Of a stretch of DNA of 64,000 nt, positions 11,041 through 21,544 are shown one piece after another. The translations under genes and the position numbers were made by a program. The notes below the pieces were generated by a model. That model ran no database searches and was not told where the DNA came from. It worked only from the letters and a program-made list of their open reading frames with translations. Source of the stretch: Mesomycoplasma ovipneumoniae (GTDB lineage Bacteria > Bacillota_I > Bacilli_A > Mycoplasmatales > Metamycoplasmataceae); assembly GCF_038095975.1 (NCBI RefSeq), contig NZ_CP146003.1, positions 806,001 to 870,000 on the forward strand, read 5' to 3'. The number at the start of each line of letters is the position of its first letter. Positions within the stretch are counted from its first letter, which is position 1.

Positions 11041-14000
11041 TTAGTTTGATTGTTGACTTGAAGCGGATGACTCTGAATTAACTGATTTTTTTACTGAAAT
11101 TTTTAAACTGCGAGAGGCTGAAAATTCGGCTTGATTAGTATTATTTTGGCTAGAACCTTGAGTCTGAGGGTTTTTATCAAGAATAGAAACTGTTAGTAAA
11201 AAATTTATTGTGTCTTTTTTTATTGAATTTTCGAAGGTAGGAAATATATCAAATCTTAGTTCGGTTTTTTCTAATGATTTTGAAAAATATTCTTTAGTTT
11301 TTTTCAAATTATTAAGATCATTTTCTAATGATGAAAGTTGTGAAGTTTGATCATTTTGCTGCCCAGTTGTGTTAGTTTGGGGTTTAGAAATTTTATTAAA
11401 TGTTTCTTCATTTACTTCAAAATTCAATAATTCAGAAGGAATTGAGTCTGCTAGTGAATTAAGTTTTTCTTGATCTGAAACTTTTGGATCAATTTTTTCG
11501 GTAGATAAATTAATTAAAATTTTTCTAACAGGTGTTTGAAGTGAAAATTTGCTAGTATTTTCATCCCCAATATTGTAATAAAAATTTAGGGTTAAATATT
11601 CAAAATTTTTACTATCTGTTAAATTTTGCCCAACTTCTCCGGGTTGTTGAGCATTTTCAGATTGTTGGGCCTGTACAGTTTGTTCAGTCCCTTGAGTCTG
11701 CTCAGTCGATTCAGTTGATTCAGTCTGTCCAGGCTGTCCATCATTTTCTTGTTCAGGTTTAGGTTGTTCTGTTATTTTTTTAATTTCTTGATCAAGAGTT
11801 TGCTTTGAAATTTCATTGCCTTTTTTAAAAACTATTTCATAATTTAAATTTGAATCTATTTTTTCTCATGCCAAAAAATTACTCAACTGGGATGATTTTA
11901 AATAAAAAGCTAATAAAACGTCAGCAAGAGTAGCAAACTGAACGCTTTGTCTGTAATTTTCCTTTATTTGATTAATATCAAAATTAGTGTTAGATTCCTT
12001 AAAAATTTCTTGATCTTTCAATGCTGCTAAAACATCTGAAGTTGATTTTTTTTTCAAATCACCAATTTGAGTTTTTATCGATTGGGGTAAAAATAATGTA
12101 GAAAAAAAGCCTTGATTAAAAACATCTTCAAAATGATTATTAAAACTTAAAACTTGAACATTTTTATTATCAAGGTTAATTTTTGCTGCTTTTTTAAAGA
12201 TATCTTCCTGTAAATCATCATCAAAAGTCTGTAAAGAAGAACGATTTTGATTAAGAAGTCCAAAATATTTAGCTAATTCAAAAAATGTTTTAGCAATTTT
12301 ATTAGGCTCTTGCTGAATATAGTTTGCAAAAAAAGCAGCTACATCAGATGGATTTTGAAAAAAAGTATTTGAAACTAAAGAACTAACTGCCAAATTTCCA
12401 GTTGAATTTGAGGAATTTATACTAGTTGTTGTTTCAAACTTTTTAAAATGGGAAATATCATCTAGGCTAGGAATCAAAGTTTTACCTGATCAAGATCTAA
12501 CTTTTGCCTCAAAATTATCAAAATTATAATTATAAGATGAAGGCAAACTCAATTTATCGGCTAAGGTTTTATAATCCTGTTTTAGTAATAAATTGTCTAA
12601 TTCTTCTTTATTTAACGGCACTTTTGCAAAAACAGGTTCGCCAAAAGTTGAAATAAATTGCGCTAAATTGGCACTTTTATTGTCAAAAAGTGGATTTTGT
12701 TGATAAATTATCCCTTTTTGTGTTCCAGGAATAGAAAAATTACCAAAAGCATTTCCGGAAGCAGCACTAGAATTTATAGGCAAACCAAAGCCTTCAATTC
12801 TTAAAATTAATTCCTTTTCATTGATAATTTCGTTTGAATTATTATCAAAAAAAGACTCATTTAAGACAATTTTATACGGTAATTCAATAATATATTTTCC
12901 ATTGTCATTTATTAGTTTTGCGTTTGGCGTGTCAAAAATAAAATCAATACCTTGCTTATCTGAAGGGATTGATTTATTAAAATTACCAAAATCTAGAGAT
13001 AAATTTTCAGCTAACAACGGGTTTATCAAGTCTTTAATGCTTGAATTTTTTAAAAAAGGGTTGGATTCAAATTTCATTTTTGCAAAAAAATCAAAGGGAT
13101 TTTGCTTGCTTATGAGAAGTTTATTGTCTTTTTCCTCTGTATTATAAATTAACGGTTTTAGTTTAACATTTGCAAAAAAATCATTAACATCCAAAAATAT
13201 TGATTTTTTATCTTTGGATTCAAGGTTTATGTTGATAATTTTATTTCCATTATTTTCAAAATTATCACCTAATTGATCAAGTGCCGACTGAGTCAAACTA
13301 GCCTGCAAAAACATTGTCGCAATATTGTTTTGAACGCTGACAAATTGGTTGGTTGTAGCATCTTTTGCAAAATTTATATCGAAAATTTGGGCATTTGTTT
13401 CAGGAATTAAATTTTCTTTTGAATTTCTAACAGAAGAAATTAAATCAGTAAGTTTTGGAAAAATTTGCCCTAAATTTTTTTCAACTTGCGAAGAATCTTG
13501 ACTAGAATTAATTTTAGCGGCAAAATCTAAAGCTCGGTATAAATTGTTTTGAGCTAAATTCGAATTTTCCTCAGAAAAATTCGATATTGTCGTATTAAAA
13601 TTAGAGACTGCATCTTCTATTTTTTTTGTAATTTTTTGCAGAGCAAAGTTAAAATCTGCTTTCAAAAACTTTCTTGAGTCATAAAAAGAAACAGGATATA
13701 AAACAAAATCTGATTGTGCAAAATTTTGGTCAGTTATTTGTTGTCTTGCTCTAAATTTAATAATAAAATTTTGATTTAAATCATCAAAATTTAAATCAAC
13801 AAAGTCAAAAACTGGCGAGTTAGTTTTTTCATTTTGCTGCTCAAATTTAACAAGTTGTTTTGAATCTTCACTAAAATAATAAGGAATCAAGTACTCATCA
13901 AGTTTAATTGTGTTTTTAAGAGTATTTCCGTCAAATAATAAACTTTTGATTGCAGAAAAATCGCTATTTTTGCTTATTTTTTCAGGATTAAATGCAACAT

Positions 14001-14178
14001 ATTTTACTTTCTTTACAAATTGCTGGACTTCTTCGCACGGATGTTTTCCGTTATATTTAAATGTAAAACTAATTCCGACTGTTATTCCAACAAAAGCCAG
14101 TCCTGTGAAAAATGATGACAAAATTAATACTTTTCTTTTGTTTTTTTTCATTTTGGCTGCTAAACTTGATGAATTCAT
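11041..14178 (-). CDS. P97-like surface adhesin paralogue
   Basis: 1045 aa with several TGA-coded Trp. The start is the ATG at 14178, 8 nt after AGGAG; an upstream GTG at 14187 is too close to that site. Residues about 10-35 form a membrane or signal segment (KVLILSSFFTGLAFVGITVG). The family-type text VKKVKYVAFNPEKIS follows. A Gln/Thr/Glu-rich linker (TESTEQTQGTEQT) lies near residues 800-845. I see no AAKPV/E-type R1 repeats, the cilium-binding repeats of P97, so this is a paralogue rather than P97 itself. It is first in a two-gene operon with the P102-like gene. Confidence 0.8.
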
Positions 14179-14211
14179 AGTCCACACTCCTAAATTTTAA
14201 TAAATTAATAA

Positions 14212-14217
14212 ATTATA
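14212..14217 (-). promoter_or_regulatory. -10 box for the P97-like/P102-like operon
   Basis: TATAAT on the minus strand inside TGCTATAATT, about 34 nt before the ATG at 14178. It is divergent from the pheS promoter. Confidence 0.5.
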
Positions 14218-14381
14218 GCATATTTTGCCTTTTTGGCATAGAACTGCTATTATTATTAATTTTATGTTTAAAAATAATAGCAAATTGATTTTTAAAACAC
14301 AAAATAAGAAAATTAGCAACTTTTTTGCTTTTTTTGCTAAAAAAGTAAATAAAATTTTGCTTTTGTTTAAGTAAGTTATGC

Positions 14382-14387
14382 TATAAT
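14382..14387 (+). promoter_or_regulatory. -10 box of the pheST operon
   Basis: TATAAT preceded by TATGC. A weak TTGCTT lies 19 nt upstream (14357-14362). The untranslated leader would be about 55 nt. No T-box is visible. Confidence 0.5.
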
Positions 14388-14450
14388 TTTACCTTATTTA
14401 ATTTAAATCTCTTTCTATTTTAATATTTTAAAACATAAAACTCTTAGATC

Positions 14451-15131
14451 ATGCCAAACTCACTTAATTTAATATCACTTTTAACTAAAAGAATTACTGA
14501 TTTTTTATCTATCTACGGTTTTGAACACATTAAATCTGATGAACTGACAACTTTTGAGAAAAATTTTGTAAGGTTAAATATTGACAAATCTCACCCTGCT
14601 TTTGACCCAACTCAAAGTCTTGTTTTTGACAGCGAAAATTTACTGGCCACTCATAAAACTGGTGTTTCAATTGAAGCAATTGCAAAATATCCTAATCAAG
14701 AACGGGCTTTTTTCTCTTTTGGAAAAGTTTTCCGAAACGACGAAGAAGACGCAACTCATTCTCATCAGTTTAATCAATTAGATTTAGTTGCAACCGGAAA
14801 ATACACTGTCTCACATCTTAAAGGATTGCTTAGTGATTTGCTTGAATTTGTGTTTGAAACAAAATTAGAAACCCGTTTTAGGCCGTCATATTTCCCATTT
14901 ACGCAACCTTCTTTTGAAGTCGATATTTTTTATCAGGGGCGTTGAATTGAGGTTCTAGGATGTGGACTTTTACACCCAAAAGTTATGAAAAATGCCGGAT
15001 TTACTGATAAAAATATTTACGGAATTGCCGCTGGAATTGGGATTGAAAGACTAGCTGCTATTAAATTCGGGATTAGTGATATTCGTGAATTTTATAAAAA
15101 TGATTTACGTTTTTTAAAACAATTTTGATAG
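14451..15131 (+). CDS. pheS: phenylalanyl-tRNA synthetase alpha subunit, short form
   Basis: 226 aa. Class II motif 2 is FFSFGKVFRNDEEDATHSHQ and motif 3 is GIAAGIGIERLAAIKFG. DSENLLATHKTGVSIEA corresponds to the LLRTHTS region. Bacterial PheS usually has about 330 residues with an N-terminal coiled-coil arm that touches tRNA. Here the protein begins at the catalytic core and that arm is missing. A TAG in frame just before the ATG excludes a longer start. No Shine-Dalgarno sequence is clear. It pairs with PheT (10 bp downstream) to form the alpha2-beta2 enzyme. Confidence 0.92.
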
Positions 15132-15140
15132 GTAAAAAAA

Positions 15141-17297
15141 ATGCTTTTTTCATTAAGAAGATTAAAAAAAATAGCTAATATTGATCATATTAGCGACGAA
15201 AAAGTGATTGACGCTTTGATTAGTCTTAGTTTTGAAGTTGATAAAATTTCAAAACTAAACGAAATTTCCGGCATAAAATTTGGAAATATTTTGGAAGTTA
15301 AAAAAAATGAAAATGCTGACAATTTACTGATTTGTCAAGTTCAGTTTGACGACAAAATAAGACAAATTCAAACTGCAGCAAAAAATGTCCAAAAAGACAA
15401 GCAAGTTTTAGCTTTTGTTCCTGGTTCAACAAATGGAAAAATAACTTTTGAAGCTAAAAAATTACGCGGTCACATTTCTGAAGGAATGCTAGTTTCAGCT
15501 AGTGAATTAGGTTTTAGCACTAAACTCTTAAGTCCAGAACTGGACCAAGGAGTACTTGTTTTTGATCCAATTTTTGATCTAGAACAAAATCCGCTTGAAA
15601 TTTTAGAATTATCTGACCTAATTTTAGATATCAAACTTTTATGAAACAGGCCTGATGCAAATTCTTATTTAGTAATAGCAATTGAACTTGCTGCTTTTTT
15701 TGGCACAAAATTGGATTTGGAGTTTGACAAACTAAATTTTGACAGCAAAAGTAAATCAAATTTAGAAATTATTACTAAAAAAAATGAGTCAAAAGTTGCT
15801 GCTATTGAGATTGAAAAAGTTCCTAATCTTGGCTTAGTAGATATTTTTTTACTTTTAAAATCAGGTGTTAAAATTGCTGATTTAAACCAAAATTTTGCTA
15901 ATTTTGTCTTAATTTACACAGGTCAGCCATCTTATTTTTTACAAACAAATAAAGATCAAAACCAAATTAAATTAACTTATCAAGAAACAAAATTACCTGA
16001 AATTCAAGACTCATTTGCTACTTTTCAATTTTGAAACAATGATGAATTAATACTAATTCCGGAAATATTCCAAAAACCAATAGAAAAAGATCAAAATTTA
16101 TACTTAATAATGCCTAAATTTGACTCAGCAAAAATTAGGCAAATTAATCATAATTTTAATTTAAGCAGTCCCTCAGCAAGACAATTGGCAAAAAATTACA
16201 GTCAAGGAACAACACTTTTAAGCTTTATTTTTCTAGAATTTTTCCTTGAAAAACACGGAATTAATTTTTCTGCACCAATTAATTTTGACAAAAATCAATT
16301 TGACCAAAGACCTAGCATTAATTTTGGACTTGAAGAAGTCCAAAATATTTTAGGAATTGAACTTGAGCAAAAAGATTTTGAAAAAATTAACTCAATTCTT
16401 CAGAAAATCTATTATAATTTTAATTCTGACAGTTTTTTAGCACCGTTTTATCGTGTTGACATTGAATTTTTTGCCGATTATTCCGCTGATTTTCTTAGAT
16501 TTTACGGACTTGAAAAATTAGGGAACAAAAAATTAGCTAAGGTAGAGAGATCAATTTCTGTTGTTGATCCAAAACCAATTCAACTAAAAACTTTAGGTTA
16601 TTTTGAAGCTAATTCGTTCCTTTTAATTTCTCAGTCAGAAAATTTTAATCCATTAAATTTAAAAACTCAAACCTTAACAACTTATACATCCCAAGAACAC
16701 ACAACAATTAGATATTCACTCGCCTGACAGTTAGCAAAAATTGTAAAATATAATGTTAAGCGAAAAATGATTGATATTAGTCTTTATGAAACAGGTAGTG
16801 TCTCCGAGAAACATCAAGTTTTTGCCATGGCTTCGACAGTTTATAATCTTGAAACTCTAAAAGATCATTTAAAAATTTTATACAGTGATAACTTTAGTTT
16901 TAAGCCGGCCAAATCTGAATTTCTAAATCCTTCAGTGTCCCAATTTATTTATTGAAATAATACTTTAGTTGGCTGAGTTGGACAAATAAGTGAAAAATAT
17001 GACTACCAAAACATCAATTTTCTTGAAATAATCGTTTCAAAAATTGATCTTGAACATAAAAATAAACTTGTTAAGTTCGAGCCATATGATAATTCGCAAC
17101 TTAAATATCGAGATATTACGCTATCTTTAGATAAAAATGATATTCCTGACACTTATTTAGACGTTATTAAAAAAATTCCAGAAATTTTTTCAATAAAATT
17201 AAAAGATTATGTTATAATTAATAATCGCCAGAAAATTACTTACAGAGTAACTGGAACTGACAAGGTTTGTCAGGAAATAGATAAATTTTATAAATAA
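15141..17297 (+). CDS. pheT: phenylalanyl-tRNA synthetase beta subunit
   Basis: 718 aa after several TGA-as-Trp codons. The N-terminal EMAPII-like tRNA-binding domain is clear: FGNILEVKKNENADNLLICQ and KLRGHISEGMLVSASELG, residues about 45-125. The B3/B4 editing-type and B5 regions follow and are strongly diverged. The anticodon-binding fold sits at the end (KYRDITLSLDKNDI). It is somewhat shorter than the usual 790-800 residues. It is translated right after pheS from the same transcript, and rpmF follows 25 bp later. Confidence 0.92.
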
Positions 17298-17322
17298 TTT
17301 CTTCTATTTTTAAAGGAAAAAA

Positions 17323-17520
17323 ATGGCTATAGTTCCGAAACGAAAAACCTCCAAACAAAGAAAACATAAGCGAAATTCTCATTCAGCATTAAAATTGCCA
17401 AACCTTGTGAATTGCAGCAATTGTTCTAATAAACAATTACAACATCATGTTTGTCAATTTTGTGGATTTTATAAGAATCGTAAAGTTATAAATTTCCAAG
17501 CAATCAATGATAAACATTAA
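17323..17520 (+). CDS. rpmF: 50S ribosomal protein L32
   Basis: 65 aa: MAIVPKRKTSKQRKHKRNSH is the standard L32 start. Four cysteines in two CxxC pairs (NCSNC and CQFC) form the zinc-binding version. An AAAGGAAAAA ribosome binding site precedes the ATG. It is the last gene of the pheST transcript and is followed at once by a hairpin. Confidence 0.97.
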   Translation: MAIVPKRKTSKQRKHKRNSHSALKLPNLVNCSNCSNKQLQHHVCQFCGFYKNRKVINFQAINDKH

Positions 17521-17552
17521 CAAGAAAAAAAATTTTAAAAATTTTCTTGTTA
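17518..17552 (+). terminator. hairpin terminator after rpmF, overlapping the tRNA promoter
   Basis: AACAAGAAAA pairs perfectly with TTTTCTTGTT around an A/T-rich loop. The right arm contains the TTGTTA that serves as the -35 box of the tRNA cluster. Confidence 0.6.
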
Positions 17553-17574
17553 AAATAAAATTTTATAGTATAAT
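17547..17574 (+). promoter_or_regulatory. promoter of the tRNA cluster
   Basis: TTGTTA (17547-17552), a 16-nt spacer and TATAAT (17569-17574), about 18 nt before the first tRNA. This is one of the few near-consensus two-box promoters in the window. Confidence 0.7.
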
Positions 17575-17592
17575 TACTTTTGGTTTTATTTT

Positions 17593-17667
17593 GCCGATTT
17601 AGCTCAGCGGTAGAGCAGCTGGCTGTTAACCAGTTGGTCGCAGGTTCGATCCCCGCAATCGGCGCCA
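17593..17667 (+). tRNA. tRNA-Asn (GTT)
   Basis: The cloverleaf has acceptor GCCGATT/AATCGGC. Anticodon stem CTGG/CCAG holds loop CTGTTAA, so the anticodon is GTT. The T arm contains GGTTCGATCCC and CCA is encoded. It is the first of five tRNA genes spaced 2-29 nt apart. Confidence 0.95.
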
Positions 17668-17669
17668 TT

Positions 17670-17745
17670 GGCCCGTTGGTGAAGCGGTTAACACACATGG
17701 TTTTCATCCATGGATTCACGGGTTCGAGTCCCGTACGGGTCACCA
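17670..17745 (+). tRNA. tRNA-Glu (TTC)
   Basis: 76 nt, acceptor GGCCCGT/ACGGGTC, anticodon stem CATGG/CCATG with loop TTTTCAT giving TTC. The T arm contains GGTTCGAGTCC and CCA is encoded. Confidence 0.95.
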
Positions 17746-17751
17746 AAGATT

Positions 17752-17827
17752 GGAAGATTAGCTCAGCTGGGAGAGCAACGCCCTTACAAGGCGAAGGTCA
17801 GGGGTTCAAGTCCCTTATCTTCCACCA
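17752..17827 (+). tRNA. tRNA-Val (TAC)
   Basis: 76 nt, starting GGAAGATTAGCTCAGCTGGG. Anticodon stem CGCC/GGCG has loop CTTACAA, giving TAC. CCA is encoded. With an unmodified U34 it can serve all GUN codons, as is usual in mycoplasmas. Confidence 0.95.
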
Positions 17828-17830
17828 TTA

Positions 17831-17906
17831 GCCACTTTAGCTCAGCAGGCAGAGCAGTCGCCTTGTAAGCGAAAGGTCGTAGGTTCGATTCCTATAAGTG
17901 GCACCA
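17831..17906 (+). tRNA. tRNA-Thr (TGT)
   Basis: 76 nt, acceptor GCCACTT/AAGTGGC, anticodon stem TCGC/GCGA with loop CTTGTAA giving TGT. CCA is encoded. Confidence 0.95.
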
Positions 17907-17935
17907 TCTTTTTAGATAGAGTTTCTAAGTTATGC

Positions 17936-18019
17936 GCGCAAGTGGTGAAATGGCAGACACGCTAGATTTAGGCTCTAGTGCCTTCGGGCGTAAGGGTTCA
18001 AGTCCCTTCTTGCGCACCA
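17936..18019 (+). tRNA. tRNA-Leu (TAG)
   Basis: 84 nt with a long variable arm (TGCCTTCGGGCGT), so class II. Acceptor is GCGCAAG/CTTGCGC. Anticodon stem CTAGA/TCTAG has loop TTTAGGC giving TAG. CCA is encoded. It is the last gene of the cluster. Confidence 0.95.
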
Positions 18020-18025
18020 GCTTAA

Positions 18026-18049
18026 GATCAACTTTTAGTTGATTTTTTT
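18026..18049 (+). terminator. hairpin terminator after the tRNA cluster
   Basis: ATCAACT and AGTTGAT form a stem around TTT, followed by T7. It lies between tRNA-Leu and truB. Confidence 0.7.
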
Positions 18050-18061
18050 ATTTTTATAATA

Positions 18062-18904
18062 ATGGTTACATTCCTTTATAAGCCAAAAAATATTAGTTCT
18101 GCGACTTTTTTAAGAAAATGAGCAAAAATAAACTCAATCAAAAAAGCAGGTCACTCAGGAACTCTCGATCCTTTTGCATCTGGTTTGTTATTAGTCGCTA
18201 CTGATGATGATACAAAATTATTGCCTTATTTAGATCAAGAAAACAAAACTTACATTGCCCAAGTCAATTTCGGTTTTTATTCAACAACTTTTGATATAGA
18301 TGGGGAAATTTTTACCTGTAAATCCGCAACTTGAGTCACAAAAACAGCCCTCGAGTCCAAATTGTTAGAATTAGAACAGCTAGAATTACAGGTCCCGCCG
18401 ATTTTTTCAAGTAAAAAAATTAGCGGAAAACGCGCTTATGAATATGCGCGAAATGGTAAAGATATAGAATTAGCGCCTATTAAAATAAAAATATCTAAAA
18501 CCATTTTATTAGAATTTAATGAAAAAAAACAAATCGCAACAATACTTTGAGAAGTTTCAAAAGGTTGTTATATTCGTTCACTAGCTAATGATTTAGGTAA
18601 AATGCTAAAAACCGGTGGATATTTATCTGAATTAGAGCGTGTTAAAATCGGTAATTTTGATTTTTCATTTGTTAATTTACCTTTAAAAATACAGAATTTC
18701 CTTGATTTTCCACAAATTTTAGTCAATTCAGATCAACTTATTGAACTTTTGAACGGTAAGAAAATTAATTATTTTACCAAAGACAGCGAATTTATTCAAC
18801 TTGTTTTTGATGAACATTTAGTTGGTTTTGGCAAAATAATTAATAATGAACTATTACCAAAAAAAATTTTTGGTAATAAAGTTAAAAACTTAATAAAAAT
18901 TTAG
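18062..18904 (+). CDS. truB: tRNA pseudouridine(55) synthase TruB
   Basis: 280 aa with TGA-coded Trp. Motif II is KKAGHSGTLDPFASGLLLV, with the catalytic Asp in GTLDP near residue 41. YKPKNISSATFLRKW precedes it and CYIRSLANDLG is the conserved C-terminal arginine motif. It makes pseudouridine 55 in the T loop of most tRNAs. It starts 13 bp after the tRNA-cluster terminator and has no obvious ribosome binding site. It heads the truB-HAD-ribF group, matching the common truB-ribF pairing. Confidence 0.95.
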
Positions 18905-18911
18905 GCTTATA

Positions 18912-19724
18912 ATGAATAAATTTAAAATTTTTGCAACAGATATTGATGATACAATTGTGCCTCATGGTGGTCAAGAAATTCCCGAAAAAATAGACTTGCT
19001 TTTTGCAAAATTAAAAGAGAAAAATATTATCACAACTTTTGTAACTGGGCGTGATTTTGTGACGATAGGGCAATTAATTAATGCAAAAAATGTCGATTAC
19101 TTCATTGGAGCCAACGGTGCTTTCATTTTTGATTTCAAAAAAAAGCAAATGATTTATGAAAATCCTATTAAAATCAGTGATTTTTTAAAAATTGTTGAGT
19201 TTTTCGATCAGCACAAAGTTCGCTACATAATTATGGACTCTGAGTGAATTTATACCTCAAACTACTTTCCACAGCATTCTTCAAAGTTTTTAAGTCCGTA
19301 TTTTGATCGAATGAAGCCGTTAAAAATGTGTAATTTTAAGAATAATTTCCACATTTTTACAGTTGTTGATGATCAGGACACAACTTCTGAAATACAGTTA
19401 AAATTTGAAGAATTTGCTGAAAAAAATAATCTAAATGTTAGCGTCAGCTCAAGGTGGTCATGAGGATTTTTCATTGGCGCAAAAAACGTTGACAAAATGC
19501 AGACTTTAGAAATTCTTGCAAAAATGCATAATGTTGAAATTCACGAAATTATTGCCTTTGGTGATTCGCGAAATGACACTAAAATGTTAAAAAATGTTGG
19601 CTTTGGCGTTGCAATGGAAAACTCAACAGTTCCAGAGGTAAAAGAAGCTGCAAAAGATATTGCCCCACCTGTTGATTCTTTTGGCGTTTACCTTAAAGCA
19701 ATAGAATTAAACATAATTGATTAA
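18912..19724 (+). CDS. HAD-superfamily (Cof type, IIB) phosphatase
   Basis: 270 aa with TGA-coded Trp. Motif I is DIDDT (nucleophile Asp near residue 10; DxDGT in most members). Motif II is TFVTGRDF, motif III lies in VSSRWSWGFFIGAKNVDKMQ, and motif IV is IAFGDSRNDTKML. The IIB cap occupies about residues 80-190. Such enzymes dephosphorylate sugar phosphates, nucleotides or flavin intermediates. It sits 7 bp after truB and 1 bp before ribF, so a role in FMN handling is possible but only inferred. Several paralogues are normal in mycoplasmas. Confidence 0.88.
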
Positions 19725-19725
19725 A

Positions 19726-20571
19726 ATGACAAAAGTCTTTTATTATCCAAGCTCAAAATTTGATTTTGCTGATCCTGTTTTTGTTCTGGGTGGATTTGAA
19801 TCATTTCATTTAGGACACCTTGAACTTCTAAAAAATGCAACAATTTTAGGCCAAAATGTTATCTTAATGCTGATTAGAGATCCATCAAAACTGCCAAAAA
19901 ATACAAGCAAAAATTTCACTGATCTTGACGCGCGTATTCAAATGATGGCTAATTCTGGGGTTCAAAATATTTTAATTTTTGACTTTGACTCCAAAATGCA
20001 AGAACTTGATGGTCAAGAATTTATTGAAATTTTTTTAAATTATGGTGCTAAATTTTTTGTTGTTGGCAAAAATTTTAGTTTTGGCAAAAACGCTAGTTGA
20101 AATTCGAAGAAATTGCAAAATTTCTTCCCCAAAACTAAAATTATTGATCATTTAGCTGAAAATAATAAAAAAATTTCAACAAAAAATTTAAAACTTTTCC
20201 TTGAATTTGGTGACTTTGAAAATTTAAATAAGTTTTTGGCTTCAAATTTTTTAGTTAGCACCTCAATTAGCCCAGAAGGAAAATTTACTTGAGACTCATC
20301 ATTAATTTGTCCTGCTCCTGGTATTTATCTTGGCTATTTTGTTAATATAAGCGAAAATATAAAATTTCCGGTCATTATTCATATAGAATTTGATAGCCGG
20401 GCCGGAAAAGTTCATTTTTTTGAACAGCCAAACATAAATTCAGGTTTTCTTGAAATTATCAAGCAGATTCGCCTTATTTATTCACAAAAAAACAATGTCT
20501 TGAAAGACCAAGACATTGAAAATGCAAAAAAATTATTCAAAGAACAGCATAGAAAAATTAGTCAAATTTAG
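19726..20571 (+). CDS. ribF: FAD synthetase / riboflavin kinase-like protein RibF
   Basis: 281 aa. The N-terminal nucleotidyltransferase domain is clear: VLGGFESFHLGHLELL has the HxGH motif, then YGAKFFVVGKNFSFGKNA. The C-terminal half aligns with the riboflavin kinase domain through APGIYLGYFVNI. However, I see no PTAN motif, which binds ATP and Mg in that domain, so kinase activity is uncertain. I chose the ATG at 19726; a TTG at 19717 would overlap the HAD gene. Its last 14 bp overlap the convergent regulator gene. Confidence 0.85.
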
Positions 20572-21373
20572 TTTTTCTATGTCAAACACGCATAAATTCG
20601 GTATATAAATCTGAGCGGTTAACGTTGAGTTCTCTTTGAAGTTTTGTAGTTAATAAGTCTGCCACAAAAAGTTGGGATATTTTTGCACCAATTGAAAAAA
20701 GACTATTATTTTGCTCTAAATTATCAACATAAACAACTTCTGAATATTGAGTCGGCTCGAGTGAAATATTAGAAGTAATAAAAATAGTATAAATTTGTTG
20801 TTGCTTTAATAGTTTAGCAATCGCAAGTGCACTTTTTGAAGTCATCGAAGTTGAAAAAATAAATAAACAAGTATTCATAGGTGAATCAACTCAGGCAGCA
20901 ATATCAGTGATTGAATTAGCCCTAAAAGCATTTAAGTGTAAATTTCTTAAATTATGTGTAAATTCAGTTGCGGCAATTAAGGATGCGCCAGCACCAAAAA
21001 CAATAATTTTATCCATTTTTAACATCAAATTAGCAATTCGATTGATTTGATTAACATCTAAAATTGCCAAAGTTTTTTCAATACTGTGAGCATAAAGAAG
21101 ATTTATGTTCTCAATTTCATCATTTTCATTATATAAATTGTTATCTTTATCGATTTTTAATCATTCAATTACGAATTTTTTTAGTTCTTTAAAGTTGTTA
21201 AAACCAAGTTTTTTAGTTAATTGAGTAATTGTTCCGACGCTTATAAATAAAATTGCAGCAAGTTCATTAATTGTCAGTTCCACAAATTTTTGTGGTTTTG
21301 TTTCTATGAAACGAATTATTAGTTTTTCAATATGTGTTAATTTAAAATTTTTCGAAATAGTAAGTACACTCAT
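20558..21373 (-). CDS. RpiR/MurR-family transcriptional regulator
   Basis: 271 aa with TGA-coded Trp. Residues 1-75 form the RpiR helix-turn-helix: LTINELAAILFISVGTITQL, then KKLGFNNFKELKKF. The rest is a SIS sugar-isomerase domain (KIIVFGAGASLIAATEF and STSMTSKSALAIAKLL). These regulators sense phosphosugars and control catabolic or cell-wall sugar genes. No sugar operon lies next to it here. It converges on ribF with a 14-bp overlap, so there is no terminator between them. Confidence 0.87.
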
Positions 21374-21544
21374 AATAATTTAATTATACTAAAAAAATAA
21401 AAAAAATTATATAAATTTTATAAATTTTTATACTATTAAAAAAATTTATAAAATCAATGGCTAAAACTCCGAAAAAATTATTTTCAAACACAATTATAAA
21501 GTAAATTTAGCACATTTTTTTATATTTCATTAAAGTTTATCTCA

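Noticed and set aside
14185-14187. GTG start of the P97-like protein (MWTMNSSS)
   Set aside because: Only 1 nt from AGGAG; ATG 14178 has the right spacing.
17504-17831. Open frames across the tRNA genes on both strands
   Set aside because: They translate structured tRNA sequence; tRNA cloverleaves explain the region.
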